Shown here in pieces: positions 19,734 through 29,030 of a DNA stretch of 64,000 nucleotides. A program made the position numbers and the translations under genes. Numbering within the stretch: the first letter of the stretch is position 1; the number at the start of each line of letters is the position of its first letter. Source of the stretch: Verrucomicrobia bacterium LW23. GTDB taxonomy: Bacteria > Verrucomicrobiota > Verrucomicrobiia > Methylacidiphilales > UBA1321. Under the pieces are notes generated by a model that ran no database searches, was not told the DNA's origin, and saw nothing but the letters and a program-made list of their open reading frames with translations. The stretch spans positions 186,001 through 250,000 of the forward strand of contig QAZA01000045.1 of NCBI GenBank assembly GCA_003054695.1, read 5' to 3'.

Positions 19734-21122
19734 ATGGACGATCTGGATCAACTCCGTCAGGCAGTCAACGCGTCTCCCAACAACGTCCCGCTGCTCCTTA
19801 TATTTGCCGCCAATTGCGTCAACTCCCTCGCCTTCGACGAGGCGCGCGACACGTTCCAGAAGATCCTGGCCCTCGAGCCCACGCACGTCTCCGCCCGCAT
19901 CGGCCTCTTTCACGTGCTGCACCTTACCGGCAAAACCAGCGAGGCCATCCTGCGCACAGAAGCCTTTTTGCAGGAGAACCCCCGCGTGGCCCAGGCCTGG
20001 CTGCTCCTCTCCCGCCTGGTGCTGACCGAAGGCCAGCTGGACCAGGCGCGCCAGCACTTCCTCAAAGCGCGCTCGCTGGACCGCACCGTCACCAACCCCG
20101 GCCTGGAGAAAGAACTCTTTCCCAACGGCAACACCCCCCCGCCCCTGCCCACCGACGCCCAGATGGCCGCCGCCCTGGCCGAAGCCGATGACGACGAGGA
20201 CGATGACGAAGAAGGCGATGACGACGACGCCATGTTTGACGACATCGACGACGACGCCATGGAAACCCCCAGCCTGGCCTTTGCCGACGTGGGCGGCATG
20301 GATAATGTGAAGGAAGAGCTGCGGATGAAAATCCTTTACCCGCTGCAAAACCCGGATCTCTTCCGCGCCTACGGCAAAAAAATCGGCGGCGGCGTTCTGC
20401 TGTACGGCCCCCCCGGCTGCGGCAAAACCATGCTCTCCCGCGCCGTGGCGGGCGAAATGCAGCGCAGCTTTATCTCCATCGGCCTGCACCAGATCCTCGA
20501 TCTGCACCTGGGCGACAGCGAGAAAAACCTGCACCAGCTGTTTGAACTGGCCCGCGATAATAAACCCGCCGTCCTCTTTTTTGACGAAGTGGACGCCCTG
20601 GCCGCGGACCGCAACGACCTGCGCAAAAGCGCCGGCCGCACCCTCATCAACCAGTTCCTTGCCGAGATGGACGGCAGCGTGCGCGACAACGACGGCCTCC
20701 TCATCCTCGGCGCCACCAACGCCCCCTGGCACATCGACCCCGCCTTCCGCCGCCCCGGCCGCTTCGACCGCATGATCTTCGTCCCCCCGCCCGACGAACC
20801 CGCCCGCGCCGCCATCATCACCGTCATGGCCAAGGACAAACCGGTCACCGACCTCGACGCCCTGGCCGTCGCCCGCAAAACCAAGGACTTCTCCGGCGCG
20901 GATTTGAAGCACGTCTTCGACGTCACCATCGAACGCTGCCTGGCCACCGCCATGAAAAAAGGCATGGTCGTGCCCATCACCACGGCGGATCTCATCCAGA
21001 GCGCCAAAGACATCAAACCCAGCAGCAAAGCGTGGTTCGAAAGCGCCCGCAACTATGCGTTGTATGCGAACCAAAGCGGCTTCTACGACGACGTCCTGCA
21101 GTTTCTCGGGCTGAAGAAGTAG
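19734..21122 (+). CDS. TPR-AAA+ ATPase with acidic linker
   Basis: A 462-residue protein. Residues 1-125 are tetratricopeptide-like (EARDTFQKILALEPTHVSAR, AILRTEAFLQENPRVAQAW). Residues 152-175 are almost all Asp/Glu. The rest is a Cdc48/FtsH-type AAA+ module: Walker A GPPGCGKT (225-232), Walker B VLFFDEVD (280-287), sensor 1 GATN (326-329), arginine-finger region RRPGRFDR (339-346) and the small domain with KDFSGADLKHVFD. No protease domain or membrane helix is present. It likely remodels proteins recruited through the TPR part. It is monocistronic. Confidence 0.92.
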   Translation: MDDLDQLRQAVNASPNNVPLLLIFAANCVNSLAFDEARDTFQKILALEPTHVSARIGLFHVLHLTGKTSEAILRTEAFLQENPRVAQAWLLLSRLVLTEGQLDQARQHFLKARSLDRTVTNPGLEKELFPNGNTPPPLPTDAQMAAALAEADDDEDDDEEGDDDDAMFDDIDDDAMETPSLAFADVGGMDNVKEELRMKILYPLQNPDLFRAYGKKIGGGVLLYGPPGCGKTMLSRAVAGEMQRSFISIGLHQILDLHLGDSEKNLHQLFELARDNKPAVLFFDEVDALAADRNDLRKSAGRTLINQFLAEMDGSVRDNDGLLILGATNAPWHIDPAFRRPGRFDRMIFVPPPDEPARAAIITVMAKDKPVTDLDALAVARKTKDFSGADLKHVFDVTIERCLATAMKKGMVVPITTADLIQSAKDIKPSSKAWFESARNYALYANQSGFYDDVLQFLGLKK

Positions 21123-21195
21123 TGAGCGCAAAGGAAGCGGGGCCAGTGGCGAGGTGAAAGCACGTTGGGCACCCCGCAGGCTGGCTAACTCCCAC

Positions 21196-22047
21196 TCACT
21201 CCGCCCGGTACAGCGATTCCCCAGCGTACGTCAGCACGTCTACGCCGCGCACAAAGCATTGATGGCACGGGGGTTCCGCGGGCTCGGGCAGGCCGCAGGC
21301 TACCAGCGGGTGGGTGGAGTATTTCTCCACCACGGCTTCCGAATACCGATACGGCGTGTGCGCCACTTGTGCGCGTAAGATGTTGCCTTTGTGCAGGCTG
21401 TGCAGGTAGTAGCGCTCCACAAAAAAGAATTCCAGCGAGCCGGGCTCCGCCACGCGCTCCGGGCCGGTGCCGCGGTAGATGTAGGCGGACGTGGGGCGAT
21501 CGCGGCCGTGCAGGGCGTCGGGGGAGAGCTCGTGGCGGGTGCTGGCGTAGGCGATTTCGGGCGGGGCGTCTGTGGGGGCGGAGCCGCCGCTCGGCATTAC
21601 AGTAAAGCTGGCGGACATTGTGGCGTGTAAGTACGGCAGGCCGAACATGTTACGCGCTATCCACACCGTCAGCGGGCGCTCGCACTCCAGCGCGTAAAAC
21701 CACACGCCGGGCACGCCTTCGCGGTCGTGCACGTAGGTGCGCACGTTCAGCTCCAGAAAGTGCGAAATCCAGGGCACGGCAGGCAGCCCGCGCGGCCGTA
21801 TGTTGCGCATAAACAAGGGAACGACAGCGACATACGCATGGCCCTCATACGTATCCACATACAGGCCGGCCGGCAGCGATCGCTGCACCACATCGGCCGG
21901 GCAGCGCCAGTGGAGAAAGAGCAGCGACTCCCAGCGCTGGTGAATCACCATCGGCCGGCGCTTGTCCCAGACGCGCGCCGCCAGCCGCGCCTCCGGGGTC
22001 GGCGTCGGGATCAGCGATGGCGCGGCGGCGAGCATGGTGGGCGCCAT
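21196..22047 (-). CDS. DUF2071 (YqjF-like) protein
   Basis: A 283-residue protein matching the DUF2071 family: MVIHQRWESLLFLHWRCP, SLPAGLYVDTYEGHAYVAVVP, GVPGVWFYALECERPLTVWIA, and RPTSAYIYRGTGP with a terminal DVLTYAGESLYRA. The fold is related to acetoacetate decarboxylase-like barrels, but family members have no proven reaction. ATG 22047 (MAPTMLAAAPS) was preferred; the frame extends to 22113. It is divergent from the CrtC-like gene with about 80 bp between. Confidence 0.88.
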   Translation of the reverse strand: MAPTMLAAAPSLIPTPTPEARLAARVWDKRRPMVIHQRWESLLFLHWRCPADVVQRSLPAGLYVDTYEGHAYVAVVPLFMRNIRPRGLPAVPWISHFLELNVRTYVHDREGVPGVWFYALECERPLTVWIARNMFGLPYLHATMSASFTVMPSGGSAPTDAPPEIAYASTRHELSPDALHGRDRPTSAYIYRGTGPERVAEPGSLEFFFVERYYLHSLHKGNILRAQVAHTPYRYSEAVVEKYSTHPLVACGLPEPAEPPCHQCFVRGVDVLTYAGESLYRAE

Positions 22048-22127
22048 CCTGAGCGTTTTGGCAATCGGAGTCAATCGCGCCGCCCGGTCTTGCCTGTGCG
22101 CAAAAATCTGCAATCTTTGTAGGCGAG

Positions 22128-23519
22128 ATGCGCACCCACCGCCACCCCCGCGCGACGCTGCTTTCCCTTACCGTCGCGGCATTGTATCTCCTTGCGCCCA
22201 TTGCCTTTGCGCAGATGGACCCCACCGACGCCGGCATTGAGCCCGGCGGCAAACGCAACATCACGCCACCGTCTGTCTCCCCGTCGCAAACCCCGGTGGC
22301 CGAAACGCCCGCGTCCGCCGGCTGGAAACGCGCCATCGCGCCATGGAAATGGAGCTTCCCCGCCGACCACGGCGCGCACCCCGATTTCCGCACCGAATGG
22401 TGGTACTTCACCGGCCACTTGCAGGAAGCTAACTCCATCAACGACAAAGACATCCCCACCTCCACCCCCATCCCGAAGCCCGACCCGCTGGCCACCGGCA
22501 CGCAACCCAGCTACGACCCCGACGTGCCGGCCGATGGTACGCCGGGCGGCGCCGAGTACCTGCGCGTGGACAAAGTGGTGGGCGACAAAAAGCCCGACGG
22601 CCGCCGCTTCGGCTTCCAGTTCACCCTGTTTCGCTACGGCCTGCAGTTTACGCCCGTGCAGGTGACCAGCAAGTGGGCCGTGCGCGACGTGATGTTTGGC
22701 CACATGGCGCTGACGGATCTCAACGCGAAGCGCTTTTATTTTGGGGAGATCCTTGATCGCGGCGCGCTGAACCAGGCCGGCGCCTCGACAAAGGAGATGA
22801 AGGCGTGGATTCGCAACTGGCGGATCGAAACTGTTGGGCCTGAGGAATATAGAGTGCGTGGCGAGACACCGGAGTTTGGCATGGACATGGTTATTACGCC
22901 GCGCAAAAAGCTGGTGCTGCAGGGCGCCGCCGGTTTGAGCCAGAAGGCGGAGGGCGCCGGCAACGCGTCGTACTATTACAGCTACACGCGCATGACGGCG
23001 GCCGGCTGGGTGCGGATCAACGCGACGCAATACCTGGTGCGCGGGGAGAGCTGGTTTGACCACGAGTTCAGCACGGGCTCGCTGGGGAAGGATCAGATTG
23101 GCTGGGACTGGTTTAGCATACAACTGGATAACGACGAAGAGCTGATGCTCTACGAAATGCGCCGCGCCGACGGCAAGCGCGACCCGCGTAGCAAAGGCAT
23201 CCTCGTCCGCGCCGACGGCACCACACTAACCCTTGGCGTGGAAGACTTTAAGATCGAAACTCTGGCCCGCTGGCGCAGCCCTGGGACGGGCGGCGATTAC
23301 CCCAGCAAATGGAAAATCAGCGTGCCTAAAGCCGGCCTGGAACTCGAATCCACCGCCGCTGTGGCCGACCAGGAGCTGCGCCTGCGCCAGCTCAGCCGCC
23401 TCAATTACTGGGAGGGCGTCTGCAACCTAACCGGCACCCGCGAAGGCAAGCCGGTGACCGGCCGCGGCTACACGGAGCTTACCGGCTACGCCTCCCCGCT
23501 GGGGGAGGGAATGCGGTAG
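22128..23519 (+). CDS. Secreted CrtC/AttH-like lipocalin-fold hydratase
   Basis: A 463-residue protein with a Sec signal peptide (residues 1-28, LLAPIAFAQ). The conserved N-terminal block DHGAHPDFRTEWWYFTGHL and the later WFDHEFSTGSLGKDQIGWDW and LMLYEMRRADG match the carotenoid 1,2-hydratase / AttH family. A 45-residue Pro/Asp-rich insertion follows the first block. Exported AttH-like proteins typically go with a LolCDE-like ABC transporter; none is here, although the next gene is LolA-like. Its substrate is probably a hydrophobic lipid, not necessarily a carotenoid. Confidence 0.9.
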   Translation: MRTHRHPRATLLSLTVAALYLLAPIAFAQMDPTDAGIEPGGKRNITPPSVSPSQTPVAETPASAGWKRAIAPWKWSFPADHGAHPDFRTEWWYFTGHLQEANSINDKDIPTSTPIPKPDPLATGTQPSYDPDVPADGTPGGAEYLRVDKVVGDKKPDGRRFGFQFTLFRYGLQFTPVQVTSKWAVRDVMFGHMALTDLNAKRFYFGEILDRGALNQAGASTKEMKAWIRNWRIETVGPEEYRVRGETPEFGMDMVITPRKKLVLQGAAGLSQKAEGAGNASYYYSYTRMTAAGWVRINATQYLVRGESWFDHEFSTGSLGKDQIGWDWFSIQLDNDEELMLYEMRRADGKRDPRSKGILVRADGTTLTLGVEDFKIETLARWRSPGTGGDYPSKWKISVPKAGLELESTAAVADQELRLRQLSRLNYWEGVCNLTGTREGKPVTGRGYTELTGYASPLGEGMR

Positions 23520-23672
23520 AGACGCCTGGCGCCGGATGGCTCGTATGCAAACAGGCCAGATGCTTGAGAGAAGCCGTGAGTAGCAAGAAGCTTTTCTTCA
23601 TGTATTACGCAAGCTTCGGCTAGTATCTTCTTGTTTGTCGCAACCTACTTTTATCACAACACTTCTGCAACA

Positions 23673-24401
23673 ATGACTTCCCCTCTCCTGCGGCTGCTGC
23701 CCCCGCCCGCGCTTCTCGTGCTCGGCTGCTGCTTTTGCCTTGCTGTGCCCGTTACGCCCGGCCTTGCGGCGGACGCTGCTGCCGAGGCTGATCCCTTCGC
23801 GACGTACGGCGCGGCGGTGCCGGACGGTAAGCTGCGCGAGTACCAGAAGTTGTTTCGCCAGAAGCAGATAGGCACTAAAACGCTCACGGCCGGGCTGTCG
23901 CAGCGGCTTTTCATCAAGGGCGTTCGCAAGCCGGTGGGCAGCCAGGCACGGGTGGCTTACCAGGCGCCGGCGTCGTTCGCCGTGCGCTACACGCATCCGG
24001 AGGGGGAGTGGCTGCTGTTGCACAAGGGCCAACTGGAGGTTCAGCGACGCGGCAAGCCGCTGATGGTGAAGCAGATAGGACGCGGCGACACGGGCATGTC
24101 CAACGCGGGCCCGCTGATGCTGCTGGAGTTGCTGCGCGACGGCGGCACCGCGTTTGAGGGGAGCTACGATGTCGCCATGCGCGAGGCGGACTCGCGCCTT
24201 ACCGTCATTTTGCAGGCGCGCGGCAACGGAGGGAAACCGTCGCTTATCCGCACTACACTTTCCCTGCCGGCGCTGGAGCTTATCGAAATTGATGTTACCT
24301 TTAATGGGGATCAGGGACGCATTGTGTATGGGTTCAGCAGCATCCAGCGCAATACCAAGATTGATTCCAATCTGTTTGTCAGTGGCGAGACCAAGAACTG
24401 A
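23673..24401 (+). CDS. LolA-like periplasmic lipoprotein-carrier-fold protein
   Basis: A 242-residue protein with a signal peptide (about 1-33, PVTPGLAAD). The mature part has the LolA-like order: SQRLFIKGVRKPVGSQARVAYQAP, FAVRYTHPEGEWLLLHKGQ, a central helix and ELIEIDVTFNGDQGRIVYGFSSIQ near the end, which resembles the C-terminal strand block of outer-membrane lipoprotein carriers. It probably binds acyl chains in the periplasm. ATG 23673 was chosen because it starts the signal peptide; the frame opens at 23631. The GTPase gene follows after 37 bp. Confidence 0.75.
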   Translation: MTSPLLRLLPPPALLVLGCCFCLAVPVTPGLAADAAAEADPFATYGAAVPDGKLREYQKLFRQKQIGTKTLTAGLSQRLFIKGVRKPVGSQARVAYQAPASFAVRYTHPEGEWLLLHKGQLEVQRRGKPLMVKQIGRGDTGMSNAGPLMLLELLRDGGTAFEGSYDVAMREADSRLTVILQARGNGGKPSLIRTTLSLPALELIEIDVTFNGDQGRIVYGFSSIQRNTKIDSNLFVSGETKN

Positions 24402-24425
24402 TACATCTTACATTCAATCTATACA
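24398..24425 (+). promoter_or_regulatory. Candidate promoter for the GTPase gene
   Basis: CTGATA (24398-24403) lies 16 bp before TATACA (24420-24425) in a locally AT-rich stretch between two genes. The implied 5' leader would be only about 6 bp. Confidence 0.4.
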
Positions 24426-24438
24426 ATAAGGTTCATGC

Positions 24439-25563
24439 ATGACTATTTTTCCTAACGGTATTGACAGCGAGTTTACTAAACTTATCGATACAGCTATAGT
24501 AGAAGCTTTAAAGAAGCGCGGCCGCGTCAACATTCTTGTTGCGGGGAAAACGGGCGTGGGCAAAAGCACGCTGGTCAATTCTGTCTTTCAGAGTGACCTT
24601 GCGACCACGGGCTTCGGCAAGCCAGTAACCACTTGTACACGAGAAATTCGCAAAGACGGCCTTCCCGTCTCCATCTTCGACACCCGCGGGCTTGAGCTGC
24701 AGGAATTTGAGCAGACGCTGCGCGAGCTGACCCGACTGATCCACGAGCGCGCGCGGCGCGATGACCCCAACGAGCACATCCACTTTGCGTGGCTGTGCAT
24801 CAGCGAGGACAGCCGCCGGGTGGAGGAGGCGGAGATTCGCCTGTGCAACCTGTTGGTGGAGACCGGCTTGCCCGTCATCGCCGTGATCACCAAGGCGCGC
24901 GCCGACAACGGCTTTCGCGCGGCCGTACAGCAGCTGTTGCCCAGGGCGGGCAACGTGGTGCGCGTGCGGGCGATTGCGGAGGAGCTGGAAGACGGCCATC
25001 GTCTTGAGCCTAAGGGACTTCGCGAGCTTGTGGACCTGACGATGGAGATTGTGCCGCAGGCGCAGAAAAACGCGTTTGTCGCCGCGCAAAAAGTCACGCT
25101 GTGGCACAAGCAGGAGCAGGCGCACAAGGTCGTCGCCCTGGCCGGCGCGGCGGCGGGCGGTGCGGCGGCGGCGCCCATTCCATTCTCGGACTTTCTGGCG
25201 CTGGTGCCGATTCAGGTGGGCATGCTTTCGTCAGTGTCGGCGGTGTTTGGGTTGCCGCTTAGCACGTTGTCGCTCACCACGTTAGCGGGGTCCATCCTGG
25301 TAGGTTCGGCAGGCACGCTGGGCGGGCGGGCGCTGGTCAGCAACATTTTGCTCCTCATTCCGGGCGCGGGGTGGGCGACTCGGGCGGGGATTAACGCGGC
25401 AACTGCCAGCACGTTCACTATTGCATTTGGGGAGGCGTACATCCGAGCGCTTTCCTTCCTTATCGAGAAGGATCCTCACAACCCGCCGACGGCGGAGGAA
25501 ATCGGGCGCCAGCTCAAGACGGAGTTGGGCCGGATGAATCCTTTTGCCGAGCAGAAATCCTGA
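24439..25563 (+). CDS. DUF697/YcjF-type membrane-associated GTPase
   Basis: A 374-residue protein. The N-terminal G domain has GKTGVGKS (36-43, G1), a threonine-rich switch I, DTRG (81-84, G3) and ITKARADN (G4, TKxD variant TKAR). The C-terminal part (about 220-345) is Ala/Gly-rich and hydrophobic (GAAAGGAAAAPIPFSDFLALVPIQ), as in DUF697/YcjF-like domains that associate with membranes. The first 25 codons are less GC-rich than the rest of the region. Role unknown; such GTPases are often stress- or envelope-linked. Confidence 0.88.
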   Translation: MTIFPNGIDSEFTKLIDTAIVEALKKRGRVNILVAGKTGVGKSTLVNSVFQSDLATTGFGKPVTTCTREIRKDGLPVSIFDTRGLELQEFEQTLRELTRLIHERARRDDPNEHIHFAWLCISEDSRRVEEAEIRLCNLLVETGLPVIAVITKARADNGFRAAVQQLLPRAGNVVRVRAIAEELEDGHRLEPKGLRELVDLTMEIVPQAQKNAFVAAQKVTLWHKQEQAHKVVALAGAAAGGAAAAPIPFSDFLALVPIQVGMLSSVSAVFGLPLSTLSLTTLAGSILVGSAGTLGGRALVSNILLLIPGAGWATRAGINAATASTFTIAFGEAYIRALSFLIEKDPHNPPTAEEIGRQLKTELGRMNPFAEQKS

Positions 25564-25707
25564 ATACCCTTTGAATTGGGCACGCTGTTGCCAAACGTGG
25601 CGCGGTCCTCCGGGTCCACAAACACGCCCCTCCTTCCCATTCCCCGCGACGGCGCCCGAAGCGCCGTCAGCCACACAGGGGTCCGGCGCCCCGCGCTGGC
25701 TGGCTGG

Positions 25708-26406
25708 CTACTCGGCGCCCAGGCGCAGCATGTCGTTGCGCAGTTTGGTCCAGGCGGCGGCATCCATTGTGGTGCCGTCGTAGTAGCCGCGGATGTTGCC
25801 CTGCTTGTCCACCAGGGCCACTTTCACGCTGTGCAGGAATTTCTCCTCCATGGGCAGGTTGGCCTCGGAGCTGTTGTCCTCGGCCACCACCTTAAAGCCG
25901 TTCCAGATGAACGCGTAGAGGGGATCCTTCGGGCCGGTAAGGAAGGTCCACCTCTCGAAGTTGGCGCCCATGTTCTCGCCAAACTCCTTCAGCACGGCGG
26001 GCGTGTCGTTGACGGGATCGACCGTGATGGTGAGCAGGCGATACTCGGGCTCTTGCGGCATGATTTTCTGGAACGCCGAGAAATTGCGCGTGATGATGGG
26101 GCAGGGGCCCGGGCACCGCGTAAAGATGAAATCGACCGCCCACACCTTGCCCAGCATGGAGTTACGCGTAAAGGTGGTGCCATCCTGCGCGGTAAAGGAG
26201 AACTCCGGCAGCGGAAACTTGTCGAACGTGTCCGACTCCGCCCCAAACCCCGCCGTGCGCGTTCCATAGGGGCCCGAGGACCCCGGCCCCTGTTGCTGCG
26301 GCTGTCGAAACGTTAGGAACGCCGCCATATACGCGGCCAGAAACGTAAACAGCATCATCCCGATAACCGGGAGGATAAGCGACGGCTGCTTGGAGGGGGT
26401 AGACAT
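25708..26406 (-). CDS. SCO1/SenC copper chaperone
   Basis: A 232-residue protein with an N-terminal membrane anchor (about 9-31) and a thioredoxin-like domain. The copper-binding cysteines are Cys98 and Cys102 in FIFTRCPGPCPII and the histidine ligand is in EKFLHSVKVALVD. SCO proteins insert copper into the CuA site of cytochrome c oxidase on the outer face of the membrane. No oxidase gene is in the window. ATG 26406 gives the anchor at the N terminus. The 144 bp after its stop show no supportable gene. Confidence 0.92.
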   Translation of the reverse strand: MSTPSKQPSLILPVIGMMLFTFLAAYMAAFLTFRQPQQQGPGSSGPYGTRTAGFGAESDTFDKFPLPEFSFTAQDGTTFTRNSMLGKVWAVDFIFTRCPGPCPIITRNFSAFQKIMPQEPEYRLLTITVDPVNDTPAVLKEFGENMGANFERWTFLTGPKDPLYAFIWNGFKVVAEDNSSEANLPMEEKFLHSVKVALVDKQGNIRGYYDGTTMDAAAWTKLRNDMLRLGAE

Positions 26407-26652
26407 GGGCGGAAAGGCGGGGCGGGGCAAGGCAGCAAAGCAGTGGCGCAACGCGAAGCGTGCGCAGGCGAGAGCGTGTAAAGATAAGAGCATGCGCTAT
26501 CCCACCCGCGCTGGCAAGCCCGGAGCCATCCCGAAACGGCGGAGAGCCAGTCGGGTGGGCGCACGTGTATCCCGCGCAACCGCCTTGGCACCTAAAAAAG
26601 TGCATAGAGCGATGGAGGCTGGAACTAAACTTGCTTTCCGCATAATCCTGTG

Positions 26653-28908
26653 ATGACGCCGCGCCTCCTTAATGCTACAGTAAGGTCGATGGTTTCTCCC
26701 GACGTCTTCCCGTCGAAGCCACGCATTGCGCGCGGCGGTGGTGCATTATTGTCTTGCGCGGGGGGCTTATGCGGCGGATTCCTCAGCAAAGCCCACCTCT
26801 TGTTTCTTGCGCTCGCGGCACTTTTGGTCACGGCGCCCTTTGCCGCCTATGGGCAGGATGTGCCGGGCGGCGGCGGGCCCGGCCTGTTTGGCGAGGCGGT
26901 GGACGAAGGGCTGGTGCCGGCCACCCCGCAAACGCGCGAGGACAGTTTTGGCTTTGCCTGGGACATCACAAACGCGGGCACTGTTACCAACAGCTCGCGC
27001 GAGTGCTTCGAATCCGCGGCGCAGCTCTCCATCAACGGCGCCCCGTTTACCTTCCACAGCATGCTGGCCACCTCGGACGGCAAGGAGTACGTGGTGATGG
27101 GTAACGCGGGTAACTTCCGCATCATGCGGCGCATTCGCCTGGACGAGGATCTGGGGCTGGTGCGGTACTATGACGTTATTGAGAGCAAGGATCGCAACGA
27201 CTTCAAGGTCAACGTAACGCTGCAAACGCGCTTTACCCAGCGCTGGGATAAAATCGTAACCAGCAACGGTACGGAGCTTACCGGCAAAACGCTCGATCGC
27301 GGCGAAACCGGCTTTGCCGTGCTCTCCCGCACCAACCGTTCCGCCGCGCTATGGCTCATCAGCGGCCCGCGCCGGCGCTCGCGGCCGGAGATTGCGCTGA
27401 CCAACGGCAACCAGGTGGAGGTGAAGTTCTCCGTGCCCCTGCGCGCCGGCGGCCGTGCGGCCATACTGCACTATGTCGGTCAGCGCAAACGACTTAAGCA
27501 GGAGGATGTGAAGGCGCAGTTTGCCACCTGGCAGCCGCGCGGCTCGCTGCCGGGCATTGATGTGCTGGCTATGGGCCTGCGCCGCGTCGTAACAAACTTT
27601 CCCCCCAGCGCCTTGGGCGCCACCGCTATGGCGCCCGTCGGCCCGCTCCTCACCAGGCTGGAGGCGCTGTTTAACGAGAACTGGCAGCTGGAGCGCGGCC
27701 CGGAGGATACCGTGGTGCTGAACGCCGAAACGCGCCTGACCGGCAAGCTGACCGGCACCGCCCGCGGCGAGCTTACCACCAACTGGGGCAAAGTCTCCTT
27801 TGGCCTGGACGACGTGGCCGGCATTGTGGGCGGGGGCGGCGTGGGCAAAATGCAGACGGTGTTCTTTCGCGACGGCGAAGTGTTGACCGGGCGCATGACG
27901 CTGCGCGATCTCAAGCTTACCCTGGCCGGCGGCGGCGCAGGCACCGGCGGCGCAACCCCCGCCGCCCCCTGGACGCTTGACGTGAACCCCGACCAGGTGC
28001 TCGCCATCCTGTGCCGCAAAGACGCCGCGCTGGAGGGCAAACCCATGCAGGGCGTCGCCGCCTTTGCGGAGCTGGCCACGCAGGATTGCCTGGGCATTGT
28101 CGACCCCGCAGCCGCGCTGGAATTGAACTGCGCCTGGGGCCCGCTGAAGGTGCAACTTGCTGATATTGAAACGCTTGGCGCGGTGCGCGAGCCCCAGTTC
28201 GGCTTCCGCCTGGTGCTGCGCGACAAAACCAGCCTCCTCGTCTTCCCCACCAGCGGCGACGTGGAGCTGAAAACCGCGCGCCTGGGCGCCCTTAAGATCG
28301 CCCCGCAGATGTTGCTGAAGCTCAGCAGCTTCCAGCAGTCCGCCGCGGCCGATCCCAACGAGGGTGACGAGGGCTCCGCGGAGGCCGGCCAGCCCGGCGC
28401 CCCTGGCGGCGATGCGCCGCGCCCGACCATCCAGCTGATTGGCGAGAATGTGATTGTCGGCAATCTGGCGGCGGAGAATCTGGAGCTAGGCACGATTAGC
28501 GGCCCACGCGTGCTGCCCACGGCGCAAATTGTGCTGATGGAGCGGCCCGGCGAGGATTCCGGCCTGGCGGCGGCCGGCGCGCAAGTCTTTGCGGTGCAGA
28601 TGAAGGATGGCTCAAAATGGACAGGCAGGCTCAAGGAGTCCGTCATTGCCTTGCGCTTTGGCTCGCGCGACGCCGCCACCGGCCAGGGCGGCAGCGTGCT
28701 GAGCGTTCCGGTCGAGCACTTTCTCTCCTTCCAGGTTCCCGAGCCACCCAGCGCATCCGGCGGTGGGGACTCGGCGGAGCCGTTGCCGCCCGGCGTCGGC
28801 GCCAGCCTGCGCGCCCCTTCCGATATCCGCCCGGGCCCCGGCCGCGGCGATCACCCCGGCATGGATGAACTGCCCACCAACCCTGGTCCGTCGGATACAG
28901 GGCCCTGA
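26653..28908 (+). CDS. Large secreted beta-rich protein (paralogue 1 of 2)
   Basis: A protein of about 751 residues. A hydrophobic signal core lies at about residues 48-68 (HLLFLALAALLVTAPFAAYGQ), so the true start may be downstream of ATG 26653, for example the ATG at 26692. Residues about 90-280 are homologous to the next gene: SFGFAWDI, KEYVVMGNAGNFRIMRRIRLD and LVRYYDVI. Residues about 355-430 hold a beta module (DTVVLNAETRLTGKLTG..VFFRDGEVLTGRM) also shared with the neighbour. No catalytic motif is seen. Such V/LTG modules are common in secreted proteins of planctomycetes and verrucomicrobia. Confidence 0.8.
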   Translation: MTPRLLNATVRSMVSPDVFPSKPRIARGGGALLSCAGGLCGGFLSKAHLLFLALAALLVTAPFAAYGQDVPGGGGPGLFGEAVDEGLVPATPQTREDSFGFAWDITNAGTVTNSSRECFESAAQLSINGAPFTFHSMLATSDGKEYVVMGNAGNFRIMRRIRLDEDLGLVRYYDVIESKDRNDFKVNVTLQTRFTQRWDKIVTSNGTELTGKTLDRGETGFAVLSRTNRSAALWLISGPRRRSRPEIALTNGNQVEVKFSVPLRAGGRAAILHYVGQRKRLKQEDVKAQFATWQPRGSLPGIDVLAMGLRRVVTNFPPSALGATAMAPVGPLLTRLEALFNENWQLERGPEDTVVLNAETRLTGKLTGTARGELTTNWGKVSFGLDDVAGIVGGGGVGKMQTVFFRDGEVLTGRMTLRDLKLTLAGGGAGTGGATPAAPWTLDVNPDQVLAILCRKDAALEGKPMQGVAAFAELATQDCLGIVDPAAALELNCAWGPLKVQLADIETLGAVREPQFGFRLVLRDKTSLLVFPTSGDVELKTARLGALKIAPQMLLKLSSFQQSAAADPNEGDEGSAEAGQPGAPGGDAPRPTIQLIGENVIVGNLAAENLELGTISGPRVLPTAQIVLMERPGEDSGLAAAGAQVFAVQMKDGSKWTGRLKESVIALRFGSRDAATGQGGSVLSVPVEHFLSFQVPEPPSASGGGDSAEPLPPGVGASLRAPSDIRPGPGRGDHPGMDELPTNPGPSDTGP

Positions 28909-29030
28909 CTTTGGCTCCTCTTCCCTCTTCATCTCCCGCTCCATCTCCCCCTCCCCTCCGCCCCCGCAGCAGCAGCAGCACGCGCCGCCCTGGCTCCCCG
29001 CAACCCCATGCATTTGCACGCCTTTACGCC

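Noticed and set aside
25564-25707. Minus-strand sequence reading RRGVFVDPEDRATFGNSVPN after SCO1
   Set aside because: It looked like a gene fragment but has no start, no recognisable family and no conserved motif, so I cannot support it.
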